Below, one piece after another: positions 46,828-55,766 of a stretch of 64,000 nucleotides of DNA (its first letter is position 1; each line of letters begins with the position of its first letter). The stretch spans positions 1-64,000 of the forward strand of contig NZ_CP030827.1 in the NCBI RefSeq assembly GCF_003597675.1. The letters are read 5' to 3'. A program made the position numbers and the translations under genes. The notes beneath the pieces were generated by a model that did no database searches, was not told where the DNA came from, and saw only the letters and a list, made by a program, of their open reading frames with translations. This stretch comes from Neorhizobium sp. NCHU2750. Its GTDB lineage: Bacteria; Pseudomonadota; Alphaproteobacteria; Rhizobiales; Rhizobiaceae.

Positions 46828-46855
46828 AAGCGGCTTTTTGAGCCGCTTTTTTTTT
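46828..46855 (+). terminator. Rho-independent terminator after praR
   Basis: An 8-bp stem (AAGCGGCT at 46828-46835 with AGCCGCTT at 46841-46848), TTTTG loop, followed by an uninterrupted T-run ending at 46855. It is about 25 bp past the praR stop. Confidence 0.95.
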
Positions 46856-46966
46856 GCCTGCGCAAGCCGCAAAAGTAATCGGTTCTACGTATAAAGATAT
46901 ATTTATGTCGTTGTGTTCTTGTCTTTGTCAGTCGAAGTCACTAAACATTTGCTGTCCATTCTTTGA

Positions 46967-46976
46967 GGGGTTCCCC
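46967..46976 (+). promoter_or_regulatory. Palindromic ribosome site of metK
   Basis: The Shine-Dalgarno GGGG (46967-46970) is followed by TT and CCCC (46973-46976), then GC and the metK ATG. The site is a perfect inverted repeat with the ribosome-binding bases in one arm. The loop is too short for all four pairs, but three with a 4-nt loop are possible, or pairing between transcripts. Confidence 0.4.
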
Positions 46977-46978
46977 GC

Positions 46979-48241
46979 ATGCACGCCAATTACCTGTTCA
47001 CTAGCGAGTCCGTGGCAGAGGGCCACCCGGACAAGGTCTGTGACCGTATTTCCGATGAAATCGTCGATCTCGTCTATCGCGAAGCCGCCAAGACCGGCAT
47101 CGATCCGTGGTCGGTTCGCATCGCCTGCGAAACGCTGGCCACGACCAACCGCGTCGTCATTGCCGGCGAAGTTCGTCTGCCGCCAAGCCTGATGAAGAAG
47201 GACAAGAACGGCAACGACGTCATTAATCCATCCAAGTTCAAGTCCGCGGCACGCAAGGCCATCCGCGACATCGGCTACGAACAGGACGGCTTCCACTGGA
47301 AGACGGCGAAGATCGACGTGCTGCTGCATTCGCAGTCCGCCGACATCGCCCAGGGCGTTGATAGCGCCGCTGACAAGCAGGGTGACGAGGGTGCTGGCGA
47401 CCAGGGCATCATGTTCGGTTACGCTTGCAAGGAAACCCCGGATCTCATGCCGGCGCCGATCTACTATTCCCACAGGATCCTGCAGCTGCTCGCCACCGCC
47501 CGCAAGAAGGGCGAGGGTGAAGCCGCCAAGCTCGGCCCTGACGCCAAGAGCCAGGTGACGGTACGTTACGAAAACGGCAAGCCGACCGAAGTCGACTCGA
47601 TCGTTCTCTCCACCCAGCATATCGACGCAAGCTGGGATTCGAAGAAGGTTCGCCAGGTTGTCGAACCCTATATCCGCGAAGCGCTCGGCGACCTGCCGAT
47701 CGCGGCCGACTGCAAGTGGTACATCAACCCGACCGGCAAGTTCGTCATCGGCGGACCGGATGGTGATGCGGGCCTGACCGGCCGCAAGATCATCGTCGAC
47801 ACCTATGGCGGTGCCGCACCGCATGGCGGCGGCGCCTTCTCCGGCAAGGACACGACCAAGGTCGACCGTTCGGCAGCCTATGCCGCGCGCTATCTGGCGA
47901 AGAACGTCGTCGCTGCCGGCTTCGCCGACCGCTGCACGATCCAGATCTCCTACGCGATCGGTATCGCCCAGCCGCTGTCGATCTATGTCGATCTGCACCA
48001 GACCGGCAAGAACGTCACCGAAGACCAGGTCGAAAACGCCATCCGCAAGGTCATGGACCTGTCGCCGACCGGCATCCGCCGTCACCTCGATCTGAACAAG
48101 CCGATCTACGCCAAGACTTCGGCCTACGGCCATTTCGGCCGCAAGTCCGGTCGCGACGGCTCCTTCTCCTGGGAGAAGACGGATCTGGTAAAGCCGCTCA
48201 AGGACGCCATGAAGGAAGATCTTCTGGCGGCTGCCGAGTAA
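46979..48241 (+). CDS. metK: S-adenosylmethionine synthetase
   Basis: MetK makes SAM from methionine and ATP, supplying the many methyltransferases and radical-SAM enzymes around it. The 420-residue product has [16 protein letters not shown] at the start, [13 protein letters not shown] and [16 protein letters not shown] near the active site. The start has a GC-rich palindromic ribosome site. No known SAM riboswitch is recognisable in the 174-bp upstream region. Confidence 0.98.
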   Translation: MHANYLFTSESVAEGHPDKVCDRISDEIVDLVYREAAKTGIDPWSVRIACETLATTNRVVIAGEVRLPPSLMKKDKNGNDVINPSKFKSAARKAIRDIGYEQDGFHWKTAKIDVLLHSQSADIAQGVDSAADKQGDEGAGDQGIMFGYACKETPDLMPAPIYYSHRILQLLATARKKGEGEAAKLGPDAKSQVTVRYENGKPTEVDSIVLSTQHIDASWDSKKVRQVVEPYIREALGDLPIAADCKWYINPTGKFVIGGPDGDAGLTGRKIIVDTYGGAAPHGGGAFSGKDTTKVDRSAAYAARYLAKNVVAAGFADRCTIQISYAIGIAQPLSIYVDLHQTGKNVTEDQVENAIRKVMDLSPTGIRRHLDLNKPIYAKTSAYGHFGRKSGRDGSFSWEKTDLVKPLKDAMKEDLLAAAE

Positions 48242-48285
48242 GGCTTTTCCGATCGGGTCTTTACCGATTAGGTGATCACACGTTA

Positions 48286-48325
48286 AAGCGGGTGCCTTCT
48301 GCGGGCACCCGCTTCTTTGTTTTTG
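48286..48325 (+). terminator. Rho-independent terminator after metK
   Basis: An 11-bp perfect stem (48286-48296 with 48304-48314), 7-nt loop TTCTGCG, then CTTTGTTTTT. It precedes trmB by only a few bases, so trmB needs read-through or a promoter close to its start. Confidence 0.9.
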
Positions 48326-48336
48326 GAAGACTTCTC

Positions 48337-49041
48337 ATGAGTGACGATCAGCAGCACCCGACACGCGCGACGGAGGCCTTCTATGGTCGCCGCAAGGGCA
48401 AGGCGCTCAGGGAGCGTCAGGCGGAGGGCATGGCGACGCTGTTGCCGGTGCTGAAGCTCGATCTTGCTACCCCGGCGCCGGAAAGTCTGGCCTCGCTCTT
48501 TCCGGTCCCCGCGGAGCGGATACGTCTGGAAATCGGCTTCGGCGGTGGTGAACATCTTGCCCATCGCGCCAAAGAAAACCCTAGCACTGGCTTCATCGGC
48601 GTCGAGCCTTTCGTCAATTCCATGGCCAAGCTGCTGGGCGAGATCGAAGCGTCGGGCCTGAAGAATATCCGCGTCTATGACGACGATGCCACCCAGGTTC
48701 TCGACTGGCTGCCGGACGCATCGATCGATCATATCGACCTTCTCTATGCAGATCCGTGGCCGAAGCGAAAGCACTGGAAACGCCGCTTCGTCTCGCAGGT
48801 CAACCTGGCTCGGTTCCATCGCGTGCTGAAACCCGGTGGTGTGTTCTGCTTCGCGTCCGACATTGATACCTATATCAACCACACATTGATGCATTGCCGC
48901 GACCATGGCGGCTTCGCATGGCAGGCAGAACAGTCGTCGGATTGGCTGACGCCCTATGCGGGATGGCCGGGCACGCGCTATGAGAACAAGGCGCGCCGCG
49001 AAGGGCGCTCTTCCGCCTATCTGACTTTCCTGAAGGCCTGA
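48337..49041 (+). CDS. trmB: tRNA (guanine-N7-)-methyltransferase TrmB
   Basis: TrmB makes m7G46 in the tRNA variable loop. The 234-residue product has the SAM motif [11 protein letters not shown] and the TrmB signature [13 protein letters not shown]. The ATG at 48337 has GGAAG 7 nt upstream; the earlier in-frame ATG lies within the metK terminator stem and is rejected. Confidence 0.96.
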   Translation: MSDDQQHPTRATEAFYGRRKGKALRERQAEGMATLLPVLKLDLATPAPESLASLFPVPAERIRLEIGFGGGEHLAHRAKENPSTGFIGVEPFVNSMAKLLGEIEASGLKNIRVYDDDATQVLDWLPDASIDHIDLLYADPWPKRKHWKRRFVSQVNLARFHRVLKPGGVFCFASDIDTYINHTLMHCRDHGGFAWQAEQSSDWLTPYAGWPGTRYENKARREGRSSAYLTFLKA

Positions 49042-49060
49042 GGGATATACGGCAGACGGT

Positions 49061-49318
49061 TCAGTGCAGGCTGACCGTCTTCAGGTCGTCTTCAGCGGCC
49101 TTGAAGAAGGTGCTGGAGCGGTTGTCCGTCAGAAGGATCGGAGTGCCGTCTGCGCCGAACAAGGCCCATAGATCGAGGCTTGGATCGATATCTGGAGCTT
49201 CGGGAAAGCAGCGGGAAACCTCTTCTGAACCCATCTTGCGAATATAACCAACCTCACCTGCGCCGAGAACGGCAAGTTCGGATTGAGACAAACGCGTAGT
49301 CGCTTCTTTCAAGAGCAT
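49061..49318 (-). CDS. DUF1150-family protein
   Basis: The 85-residue product (MLLKEATTRLSQSELAVLG ...) resembles the DUF1150 family found next to alphaproteobacterial small heat-shock genes. The ATG at 49318 has GGAGG 5 nt upstream; a TTG eight codons earlier is rejected. It lies 44 bp after hsp20 on the same strand, so it probably shares the heat-shock transcript. Function is unknown; context suggests a heat-stress role. Confidence 0.85.
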   Translation of the reverse strand: MLLKEATTRLSQSELAVLGAGEVGYIRKMGSEEVSRCFPEAPDIDPSLDLWALFGADGTPILLTDNRSSTFFKAAEDDLKTVSLH

Positions 49319-49362
49319 TCCGGCCTCCGGACTTGAGGGCAATCGGCTTTGATGCCGATGCC

Positions 49363-49791
49363 CTAGTCTGAGACGGAAATGTTAATTTTTCTCACCACGC
49401 GTTGCGGTTCGGGACGAATGAGGTCGACCGACAGCAGGCCGTTCTTCAGCACCGCCGTCGACACTTCCATTCCGTCGGCCAGCATGAAGACCCTCTGGAA
49501 CTGCCGCGCTGCAATGCCGCGATAGAGATAGTCGCGTTCCAACTGCTCGACCTGCCGGCCGCGGATGACGAGCTGGTTTTCCTCGGTCGTCACATCCAGC
49601 TCCGCCTCAGAAAATCCGGCGACGGCAAGTGTGATGCGCAGCATCTCATGGCCGTCGGCGGACCGGGATGCGACACGCTCGATATTATAGGGCGGATATC
49701 CTTCATTGGCCTTGGCAAGGCGCTCCAGCGTCTTCTCCATCGCGTCGAAGCCCAGAAGGAGCGGGCTCGCGAAGGGCGTCATTCTGCTCAT
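49363..49791 (-). CDS. Small heat-shock protein (Hsp20/IbpA type)
   Basis: Small heat-shock proteins hold unfolding proteins for refolding by DnaK/ClpB. The 142-residue product has an alpha-crystallin domain (ITLAVAGFSEAELDVTTEENQLVIRGR ... ENGLLSVDL-like KNGLLSVDLIRP) and a short N-terminal arm. It is preceded by a ROSE RNA thermometer and a sigma-32-like promoter, giving two heat controls. The C-terminal I-x-I motif is INIS, a weak form. Confidence 0.95.
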   Translation of the reverse strand: MSRMTPFASPLLLGFDAMEKTLERLAKANEGYPPYNIERVASRSADGHEMLRITLAVAGFSEAELDVTTEENQLVIRGRQVEQLERDYLYRGIAARQFQRVFMLADGMEVSTAVLKNGLLSVDLIRPEPQRVVRKINISVSD

Positions 49792-49850
49792 CGTTCAGTC
49801 CTTGCATCAAGCGACCATGCCGGCGCCCGAAAGGCACGCCGGGAGAGTAT
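49792..49850 (-). ncRNA. ROSE-type RNA thermometer in the hsp20 leader
   Basis: Minus-strand leader. A GC-rich hairpin (CCGGCG ... CGCCGG, loop UUUC) is followed by UCGCU (49810-49814), UGAUGCA and AGGA (49799-49802), the Shine-Dalgarno of hsp20. UCGCU matches ROSE consensus UYGCU, pairing with AGGA with the G bulged; the inner UG/CA also pair. Heat would open the hairpin and free the ribosome site. Confidence 0.75.
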
Positions 49851-49853
49851 CTT

Positions 49854-49882
49854 ATATGGGTTGCCGCCTCGCTGACCGCAAG
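49854..49882 (-). promoter_or_regulatory. Sigma-32-like promoter of hsp20
   Basis: Minus strand CTTGCGG (49876-49882), 15-bp spacer, CCCATAT (49854-49860), close to the RpoH consensus. It lies just upstream of the ROSE element. Confidence 0.65.
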
Positions 49883-49981
49883 CCGGCAGGAACCGGAAGC
49901 TGTGGGATGGCACCCGCCGACTGTACGCTTGACAAACCCTGTGCCTGCCGCCACCAATCGCCGCAAACCGGGGAGCAAGAC

Positions 49982-50923
49982 ATGTCGCCAAGAAAGATCA
50001 TCATCGATACCGATCCGGGCCAGGACGATGCGGCCGCGCTCATGCTGGCCTTCGCCAGCCCGGACGAGATCGAAATCCTCGGCCTCTGTGCCGTCGCCGG
50101 CAATGTGCCGCTCTCCTATACCAGCCGTAACCTGCGCATCGTCTGCGAGCTCTGCGGCCATCCGGAAGCCAAGGTATACGAGGGGGCGCTGAAGCCGTTG
50201 AACCGCCCGCAGGTGACGGCAGAGCATGTCCATGGTAAGACCGGTCTCGACGGTGCCGATCTGCCCGAACCGACAATGTTGCCGCAGGCTCAGAATGCGA
50301 TCGACTTCATCATCGACACCCTGATGCGCGAACCGTCTGGAACCGTCACCATCTGCACGCTTGGCCCGCTGACCAATCTCGCAATGGCGCTGCAGAAGGA
50401 ACCGAAGATCGCCGGCCGTATCCAGGAGCTGGTGATGATGGGAGGCGGCTGCTTCGAGGGCGGCAACATCACGCCGGCTGCGGAATTCAACATCTATGTC
50501 GATCCGGAAGCGGCAAAGATCGTGTTCGATGCCGGCATCCCGACCGTCATCCTGCCGCTGGATGTCACCCATCAATTGCTGACCACCAAGGCACGCGTAG
50601 CAAAGATTGCCGCGATCGGCTCGCGCCCGGCGCAGGTTCTGGTCGAATGGTTGGCCTTCTTCGAGCGCTTCGACATCGAAAAATACGGCTCCGATGGCGG
50701 CCCGCTGCATGATCCGACGGTGATTGCCTACCTCCTGAAGCCGGAACTGTTTTCCGGCCGCCACTGCAATGTCGAGATCGAGGTTCAGTCGCCGCTGACG
50801 GCGGGCATGACCGTGGTCGACTGGTGGCACGTCACCGACCGCCAGCGCAACGCCACATTCATGCGCAATGTCGATGCAGACGGCTTCTTCGAACTTCTGA
50901 CGGAGCGTGTCGCCCGCCTGTGA
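49982..50923 (+). CDS. Inosine-uridine preferring nucleoside hydrolase
   Basis: It hydrolyses ribonucleosides to base and ribose. The 313-residue product has the calcium/ribose motif IDTDPGQDDAAA at the N-terminus, typical of the family. The ATG at 49982 has GGGGAG 6 nt upstream. Released ribose could be used by the ribokinase at 53.5 kb. It is divergent from hsp20. A GC hairpin without T-run follows. Confidence 0.94.
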   Translation: MSPRKIIIDTDPGQDDAAALMLAFASPDEIEILGLCAVAGNVPLSYTSRNLRIVCELCGHPEAKVYEGALKPLNRPQVTAEHVHGKTGLDGADLPEPTMLPQAQNAIDFIIDTLMREPSGTVTICTLGPLTNLAMALQKEPKIAGRIQELVMMGGGCFEGGNITPAAEFNIYVDPEAAKIVFDAGIPTVILPLDVTHQLLTTKARVAKIAAIGSRPAQVLVEWLAFFERFDIEKYGSDGGPLHDPTVIAYLLKPELFSGRHCNVEIEVQSPLTAGMTVVDWWHVTDRQRNATFMRNVDADGFFELLTERVARL

Positions 50924-50929
50924 TCAACA

Positions 50930-50953
50930 GGCGGCGTCGCTTTTTGCGCCGCC
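50930..50953 (+). terminator. Hairpin after the nucleoside hydrolase gene
   Basis: A 7-bp stem (GGCGGCG at 50930-50936, CGCCGCC at 50947-50953) with loop TCGCTTTTTG. No T-run follows on this strand; it lies between convergent genes and may stop either weakly. Confidence 0.4.
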
Positions 50954-50978
50954 GCCCATCCGTTCATAGTTCCGTCTC

Positions 50979-53324
50979 TCAGAACTCTTCCCAGCTTTCG
51001 GCAACCGCGGCCGATCCATGGGAGATGCCGGCTATCCTGCGGGGAGCGGATGTCGCCGCCTTTCTGTCGGTCCGCGCCGCGGATCGCTCCGCCTGGGGCT
51101 TCCGCGAAAGATCCCGCCCGGAAGCGGCGGGAGCATCTGCAGCTGCGGATGTGCGGAACCGCTGGACGAGTTCGCGCAATGTCTCCGCTTCGCCGTTCAA
51201 CACTGCGCTGGCGGCGGTCGTCTCCTCCACCATGGCCGCATTCTGCTGCGTAACCTGGTCCATCTGGTTGACGGCGGAATTGATCTCCTTGAGCCCCACC
51301 GCCTGCTCGCCGGCGGAAGACGAGATCTCGCGGATAAGCCCGTTGATCTGCATCACCTGCACGGCAATCTTCTGCAAGGCATCGCCGGCCTTGCCGACAA
51401 GGTCGACACCCTCGTGAACCTGCGTCGACGATGCGGTGATCAGCGCCTTGATTTCCTTGGCGGCGGTCGCCGAACGCTGGGCGAGCTCGCGCACTTCCTG
51501 AGCGACGACGGCAAAACCCTTGCCGGCCTCACCTGCACGGGCGGCTTCTACCCCGGCATTGAGCGCCAAGAGGTTGGTCTGGAAGGCAATCTCGTCGATC
51601 ACGCCGATGATGCGGGAGATTTCCTGCGAGGAATGGGCAATGGCCTGCATGGACGCGACGGCCTTCTGTACGACTTCACCCGACTTCTCGGCGTCGTCGC
51701 AGGCAAGGTTGACGGTCGAGGCAGCCGTTCCGGCGTTTTCGGCGCTGGAATTGACCTGTTCCGTCAGCTCGTTGAGCGCTGCTGCGGTCTCTTCCAGGCT
51801 TGCCGCCTGCTGCTCGGTCCGGTGCGACAGGTCGCCGGTGCTGGCGCTGATCTCGCGCGTGCCGCTGCCGATATTGCGGATCGATGAGGTAACGGCGATC
51901 ACCGTGTCCTCGATACTGTCGACCGCATTGTTGAAGTCATGCTTCAGCTTGGCATATTCGCCGGGGAACTCGCCGCTGAGACGGTGCTGCAGGTTGCCGT
52001 TGGAAAGCTCGGCCAGTCCGGCAGCCAGCGAAGCGACCACATGCGCCTGTTCACGCGCTGCCGCTTCACGCTCGGCGGCGGAACGGTGGCGCAGGCCCTC
52101 GGCCTCGTTGCGCTGAACCTCAGCCTCCGATGCCATCTTCCGGCCGTCTGCCAGCGAATGCCGGAAACCTTCAAGCGATCTTGCCAGCGCGCCGATTTCG
52201 TCATTGCGGTCCTGGCCTAGGACCTCCTGATCGTAACGACCCTCGCCAAGCTGGCCGACATTGCCGAGAAGCGCCTTCAGCGGGCGGCGAAGCAGCGAGC
52301 CGCTGGCAAAGTAGAGCGCCACGATCACGGCACCCAGCAACACGACGCCGCTGGCGATCATCATCCAGGTCTGTTCCTCCACCGGCGCAGTGATGACGCT
52401 CATCGGCACGTCGACGACGACCGCCCAGGTCGTGTTGAGATCCGGCACCGCAAAGGGATAGACGACGCGTTCGAACGCCTCGCCGTCGCTTCCGGCCATG
52501 TTCTCGATCGTTGCCGGCTTGCCGCTCTTCAGGGTGGCGAGCAGCGTCTCGCTTGCCTGTCCCTCGACGGCCTTCATCAGGTTGTCTGCGCTATCCGGCA
52601 CGATCCACTTGCCGCCCTGCGATACGAGCAGAACCCTGCCGGCGCCGAAGGGATGCATGGACTGGAGCTTCTTCGACAGCGTGGCAAGCGACACGTCGAC
52701 GCCGGCGATGCCGATCAGCTTGGAGCCGGACAGGACCGGATAGGCGATGGAACTCATGGCGGTCTTGTCGCCGGTTGAGCTCTCGATATAGGGCTGGGTC
52801 AGCGCGCCCTTTTTCGTCGTTGCCGGCAGGGCATACCATTCCGCCTGGGTATCGATGTCGAATGTGCTGAACGCGATGTCGCCGGCCTTGTTCTTCGTCC
52901 AGTAGGGGGCAAGCTCGCCCTTGGCATTGGCGCCTGATGCCTTGTTGCCGGCAAACTCCGCATTGCGGCCGTCGAACTGACCGGGGACTTCGGCAAACCA
53001 GCTGCCATAGGCGAAGGCATTCTGCTCGAGATTGGCCTTCAGCGTATCGACGACGGCCTTGCGGTCAAGATACCCGCCAGCCTGTCCGCGGCCGATCACG
53101 CCTGCCATCGAACGGGCCGCACCCGCCAGCTGACCGATCTCGGTGGCCACCTCGTTGCCGATGGCGCGTGCCTCGGTACTGGCCTGTTCGAGCGTCAGCG
53201 AGGTCACGCGGTCGCTCGTCTTGGAGATCAGAAACAGGTTGGACAGGATGAGCAGCAGCGCGATTGCGGCACTGGTGACGACGATGAGCTTGCTCGAAAG
53301 CGAGTTCAGGTGCAGGCGGGACAT
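50979..53324 (-). CDS. Methyl-accepting chemotaxis protein with Cache sensor
   Basis: The 781-residue chemoreceptor has TM1 at about 12-34, a periplasmic dCache-type sensor (about 40-315), TM2 (about 318-342), a HAMP domain plus a second HAMP-like segment (about 342-480) and a signalling domain with the hairpin tip EIAFQTNLLALNAGVEAARAG. It ends SWEEF, matching the xWxxF pentapeptide that tethers CheR/CheB. The ligand is unknown; neighbours hydrolyse nucleosides and phosphorylate ribose. The ATG at 53324 has GAGG 6 nt upstream; an ATG four codons earlier does not. Confidence 0.95.
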   Translation of the reverse strand: MSRLHLNSLSSKLIVVTSAAIALLLILSNLFLISKTSDRVTSLTLEQASTEARAIGNEVATEIGQLAGAARSMAGVIGRGQAGGYLDRKAVVDTLKANLEQNAFAYGSWFAEVPGQFDGRNAEFAGNKASGANAKGELAPYWTKNKAGDIAFSTFDIDTQAEWYALPATTKKGALTQPYIESSTGDKTAMSSIAYPVLSGSKLIGIAGVDVSLATLSKKLQSMHPFGAGRVLLVSQGGKWIVPDSADNLMKAVEGQASETLLATLKSGKPATIENMAGSDGEAFERVVYPFAVPDLNTTWAVVVDVPMSVITAPVEEQTWMMIASGVVLLGAVIVALYFASGSLLRRPLKALLGNVGQLGEGRYDQEVLGQDRNDEIGALARSLEGFRHSLADGRKMASEAEVQRNEAEGLRHRSAAEREAAAREQAHVVASLAAGLAELSNGNLQHRLSGEFPGEYAKLKHDFNNAVDSIEDTVIAVTSSIRNIGSGTREISASTGDLSHRTEQQAASLEETAAALNELTEQVNSSAENAGTAASTVNLACDDAEKSGEVVQKAVASMQAIAHSSQEISRIIGVIDEIAFQTNLLALNAGVEAARAGEAGKGFAVVAQEVRELAQRSATAAKEIKALITASSTQVHEGVDLVGKAGDALQKIAVQVMQINGLIREISSSAGEQAVGLKEINSAVNQMDQVTQQNAAMVEETTAASAVLNGEAETLRELVQRFRTSAAADAPAASGRDLSRKPQAERSAARTDRKAATSAPRRIAGISHGSAAVAESWEEF

Positions 53325-53392
53325 GACTTGCCTCATGGATCAGGGGGAAGATCGCTGACATGGCAAGTTGAAGCCCGCTCATCGGGCCATGC

Positions 53393-53415
53393 ATGGCGCG
53401 AAAATTACGCGCCAT
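53393..53415. repeat. Perfect inverted repeat in the chemoreceptor leader
   Basis: ATGGCGCG (53393-53400) and CGCGCCAT (53408-53415) flank AAAATTA. It lies about 70-90 bp upstream of the chemoreceptor start and could be an operator or leader hairpin. Confidence 0.45.
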
Positions 53416-53506
53416 AAGGGAGATGCCGCCGCGACGCTACTTCGCATCTGTTAAGTTTGATTGAAGTTTTAGCAAAATCAAACGCATCTCATCCGCCCGA
53501 AAATGT

Positions 53507-54406
53507 TCAGATGCGCGCGTCAACCTCTTCTGCCAGCGGGATGGATGGCTGGGCGCCGGGCTTGAGGCAGGCGAGTGAGCCGGCGACCGCCGCACGGCGC
53601 AGGGCCTCGGCGAAATCGAGGCCCTGGTCGAGGCTTGCCGCAAGATAGCCGCAGAACGTATCGCCGGCGCCGACCGTATCGACCGGTTCGATCGTGAGAC
53701 CCTTTGCCGAAAGGATTTCTCCCTTTCGGATGGCGATGACGCCTTCGCCGCCGAGCGTGACCACGAAAGTCTGCCCGCTCGCCGCATGCAGGGACCTCAG
53801 TGCCGCCTCGCGCTCCGCCGTGGTTGCCGCCTTGCCTTTCGCCAGTGCATCGAATTCCGTCTCGTTGGCAACGACGATATCCGCGAGCGCGGAAAGCCGG
53901 GCGGCATCGGCCGTGAAGGGTGCCGTGTTGAAGATGCTCATCACGCCCTTTTCCCGTGCAGCCTTGAAAGCCGCTTCCACCGCCGGAGCGGGAATTTCGA
54001 GCTGCAGCATCAGAATATCGCCGGCTGCCATGGCCGTCACCGTCTTCACCGCCTCGTCCGGTGTCAGCGTGCCGTTTGCGCCCGGTACAACGGCGATCAT
54101 GTTCTCGCCATTGCCGCCCACCAATACCAGTGCGGTACCGGTCGGCTCGCTGGCCTTCAGTACGGACGTGAGATCGGCTCCCGCCCCCTCAAGCAAGTCC
54201 AATGCCGGGGCGGCAAATGTATCATTGCCGACTGCGCCCGCCATTCTGACGGCACTTCCGGCGCGACGCGCGGCAAGCGCCTGGTTTGCCCCTTTTCCGC
54301 CTGCCGCCGTGGCAAAGCTCGAGCCTGCGACCGTCTCGCCGGGCCTCGGCAGTTCGGCCGTGTTGGCGATGAGATCCATGTTGATGGAGCCGAAGACGGT
54401 GATCAT
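53507..54406 (-). CDS. rbsK: Ribokinase (PfkB family)
   Basis: It phosphorylates ribose to ribose-5-phosphate. The 299-residue product has the PfkB signatures GGKGANQALAAR and DTVGAGDTFCGYLA (catalytic Asp in GAGD) and the N-terminal NMDL. The ATG at 54406 is used; a GTG 18 codons earlier overlaps the rmuC stop (GTGA) but has poor spacing to a ribosome site. It is downstream of rmuC and close to a nucleoside hydrolase, suggesting nucleoside salvage. Confidence 0.93.
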   Translation of the reverse strand: MITVFGSINMDLIANTAELPRPGETVAGSSFATAAGGKGANQALAARRAGSAVRMAGAVGNDTFAAPALDLLEGAGADLTSVLKASEPTGTALVLVGGNGENMIAVVPGANGTLTPDEAVKTVTAMAAGDILMLQLEIPAPAVEAAFKAAREKGVMSIFNTAPFTADAARLSALADIVVANETEFDALAKGKAATTAEREAALRSLHAASGQTFVVTLGGEGVIAIRKGEILSAKGLTIEPVDTVGAGDTFCGYLAASLDQGLDFAEALRRAAVAGSLACLKPGAQPSIPLAEEVDARI

Positions 54407-54456
54407 GCTATGCCTGCCGCTGATGACTGAAGTGCCGGCGACACTGCCCGAGGAGA

Positions 54457-55653
54457 TCACTCCTCGTCAACTACCCTCAGTCGCAGCAGGCCGGTGCGGC
54501 TTTCAACCGATTTCTGTGCCGCAACCTCGGCCGAGCTTTCAGCGGTGGCAGGTGTTTCCAGCTCCAGCGACGTGATCCGGTTGCCCCGGCGGGTCAGTTT
54601 GTCCGTCGAGGTGAGGATCTGCTCCACATCCTTCTCGGCGGCGAGGAAATGCGACTGCAGCTTCCGGGTCCGGTCTTCCAGCCGCCCGAGATCTTCCATC
54701 AGTAACCCCACTTCGCCCTGGATCAGATGCGCCTGTTCGCGCATCCGCTGGTCGCGCAATACCGCCTGGATCACCTGGATCGACAGAAGCAGCAGCGATG
54801 GCGAAACGATCACCACGCGCGCCCGCTGGGCCCTCTGCACCACGGCATCGAAATGCTCGTGGATTTCGGCAAAGATCGATTCCGACGGCACGAACAGCAG
54901 AACCGTATCCTGCGTTTCGCCGGCGATCAGATATTTCTCCGCCACATCCTTGATATGGACCTCCATGTCCCGGCGGAACTGCTGGCCTGCAGCGCGCCGC
55001 GCATCCGGCGAGGCTGCCTCGCGAAACGCCGTCCAGGCCTCCAGCGGGAACTTGGCATCAATGATAAGCGGCGGCGCACCATTCGGCATCCGGATCACGC
55101 AATCCGGCCGCGTCCCGTTGGAAAGCGGCGACTGGAAGGAATAGGCACCCTGTGGCAATCCATCCGCGACGATCGTCTCCATGCGGCCCTGGCCGAAGGC
55201 GCCGCGCGTCTGCTTGTTCGACAATATCGCCTGCAGCCCGACGACATCCTTGGCGAGTGTCTGGATATTGTTCTGCGCCGCATCGATCACCGCCAGCCGT
55301 TCCTGCAGCTTGCGCAGGTTCTCATGCGTCGATTTGGTCTGTTCGGTAATCGTCGAGCCCAGCCGGTGGCTCATTCCGTCGAGCCGCTGGTTGACGGAAT
55401 GATTGAGCTCGGCCTGGCGGGTGCTGATCGTCTCCGCCATCGCTGCGACACGGCCATGCATCTCGCCCTGCATGCGGACCAGTTCCGCCAGCCGCGCTTC
55501 GGCATCCGCCGTTCTCTGGGCCATCTCTTCGCGATGTCTGCCGGAGCGGAGCATGAGCACGACAGCGACCAGAATAACGAGCGCAGCCCCGACCAGCAGG
55601 ATTGGCATCGCGCCTGTTTCAGCGGAGAGAAATTGGGCCAGATCAGTTTTCAT
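54457..55653 (-). CDS. rmuC: DNA recombination protein RmuC
   Basis: RmuC limits inversions and may be a nuclease. The 398-residue product has an N-terminal membrane helix (ILLVGAALVILVAVVLML), a coiled coil (about 40-150) and the RmuC domain (PLIIDAKFPLEAW; VLLFVPSESIFAEI). It is divergent from def, with the ribokinase gene downstream on the same strand. Confidence 0.95.
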   Translation of the reverse strand: MKTDLAQFLSAETGAMPILLVGAALVILVAVVLMLRSGRHREEMAQRTADAEARLAELVRMQGEMHGRVAAMAETISTRQAELNHSVNQRLDGMSHRLGSTITEQTKSTHENLRKLQERLAVIDAAQNNIQTLAKDVVGLQAILSNKQTRGAFGQGRMETIVADGLPQGAYSFQSPLSNGTRPDCVIRMPNGAPPLIIDAKFPLEAWTAFREAASPDARRAAGQQFRRDMEVHIKDVAEKYLIAGETQDTVLLFVPSESIFAEIHEHFDAVVQRAQRARVVIVSPSLLLLSIQVIQAVLRDQRMREQAHLIQGEVGLLMEDLGRLEDRTRKLQSHFLAAEKDVEQILTSTDKLTRRGNRITSLELETPATAESSAEVAAQKSVESRTGLLRLRVVDEE

Positions 55654-55766
55654 GGGGGCACACTAGCAGATCATTGCGACTTTGAAAGATCAAAACGTGA
55701 ACATTTGCGGGCGGCTTCGCGTAATGCCCTGTTCCCTCAGGGCAAAAGATGCGCTATGGCGTCCGC

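Noticed and set aside
46856..46978. SAM riboswitch upstream of metK
   Set aside because: I could not match the SAM-II or other SAM-binding consensus; only a terminator and a palindromic ribosome site are visible.
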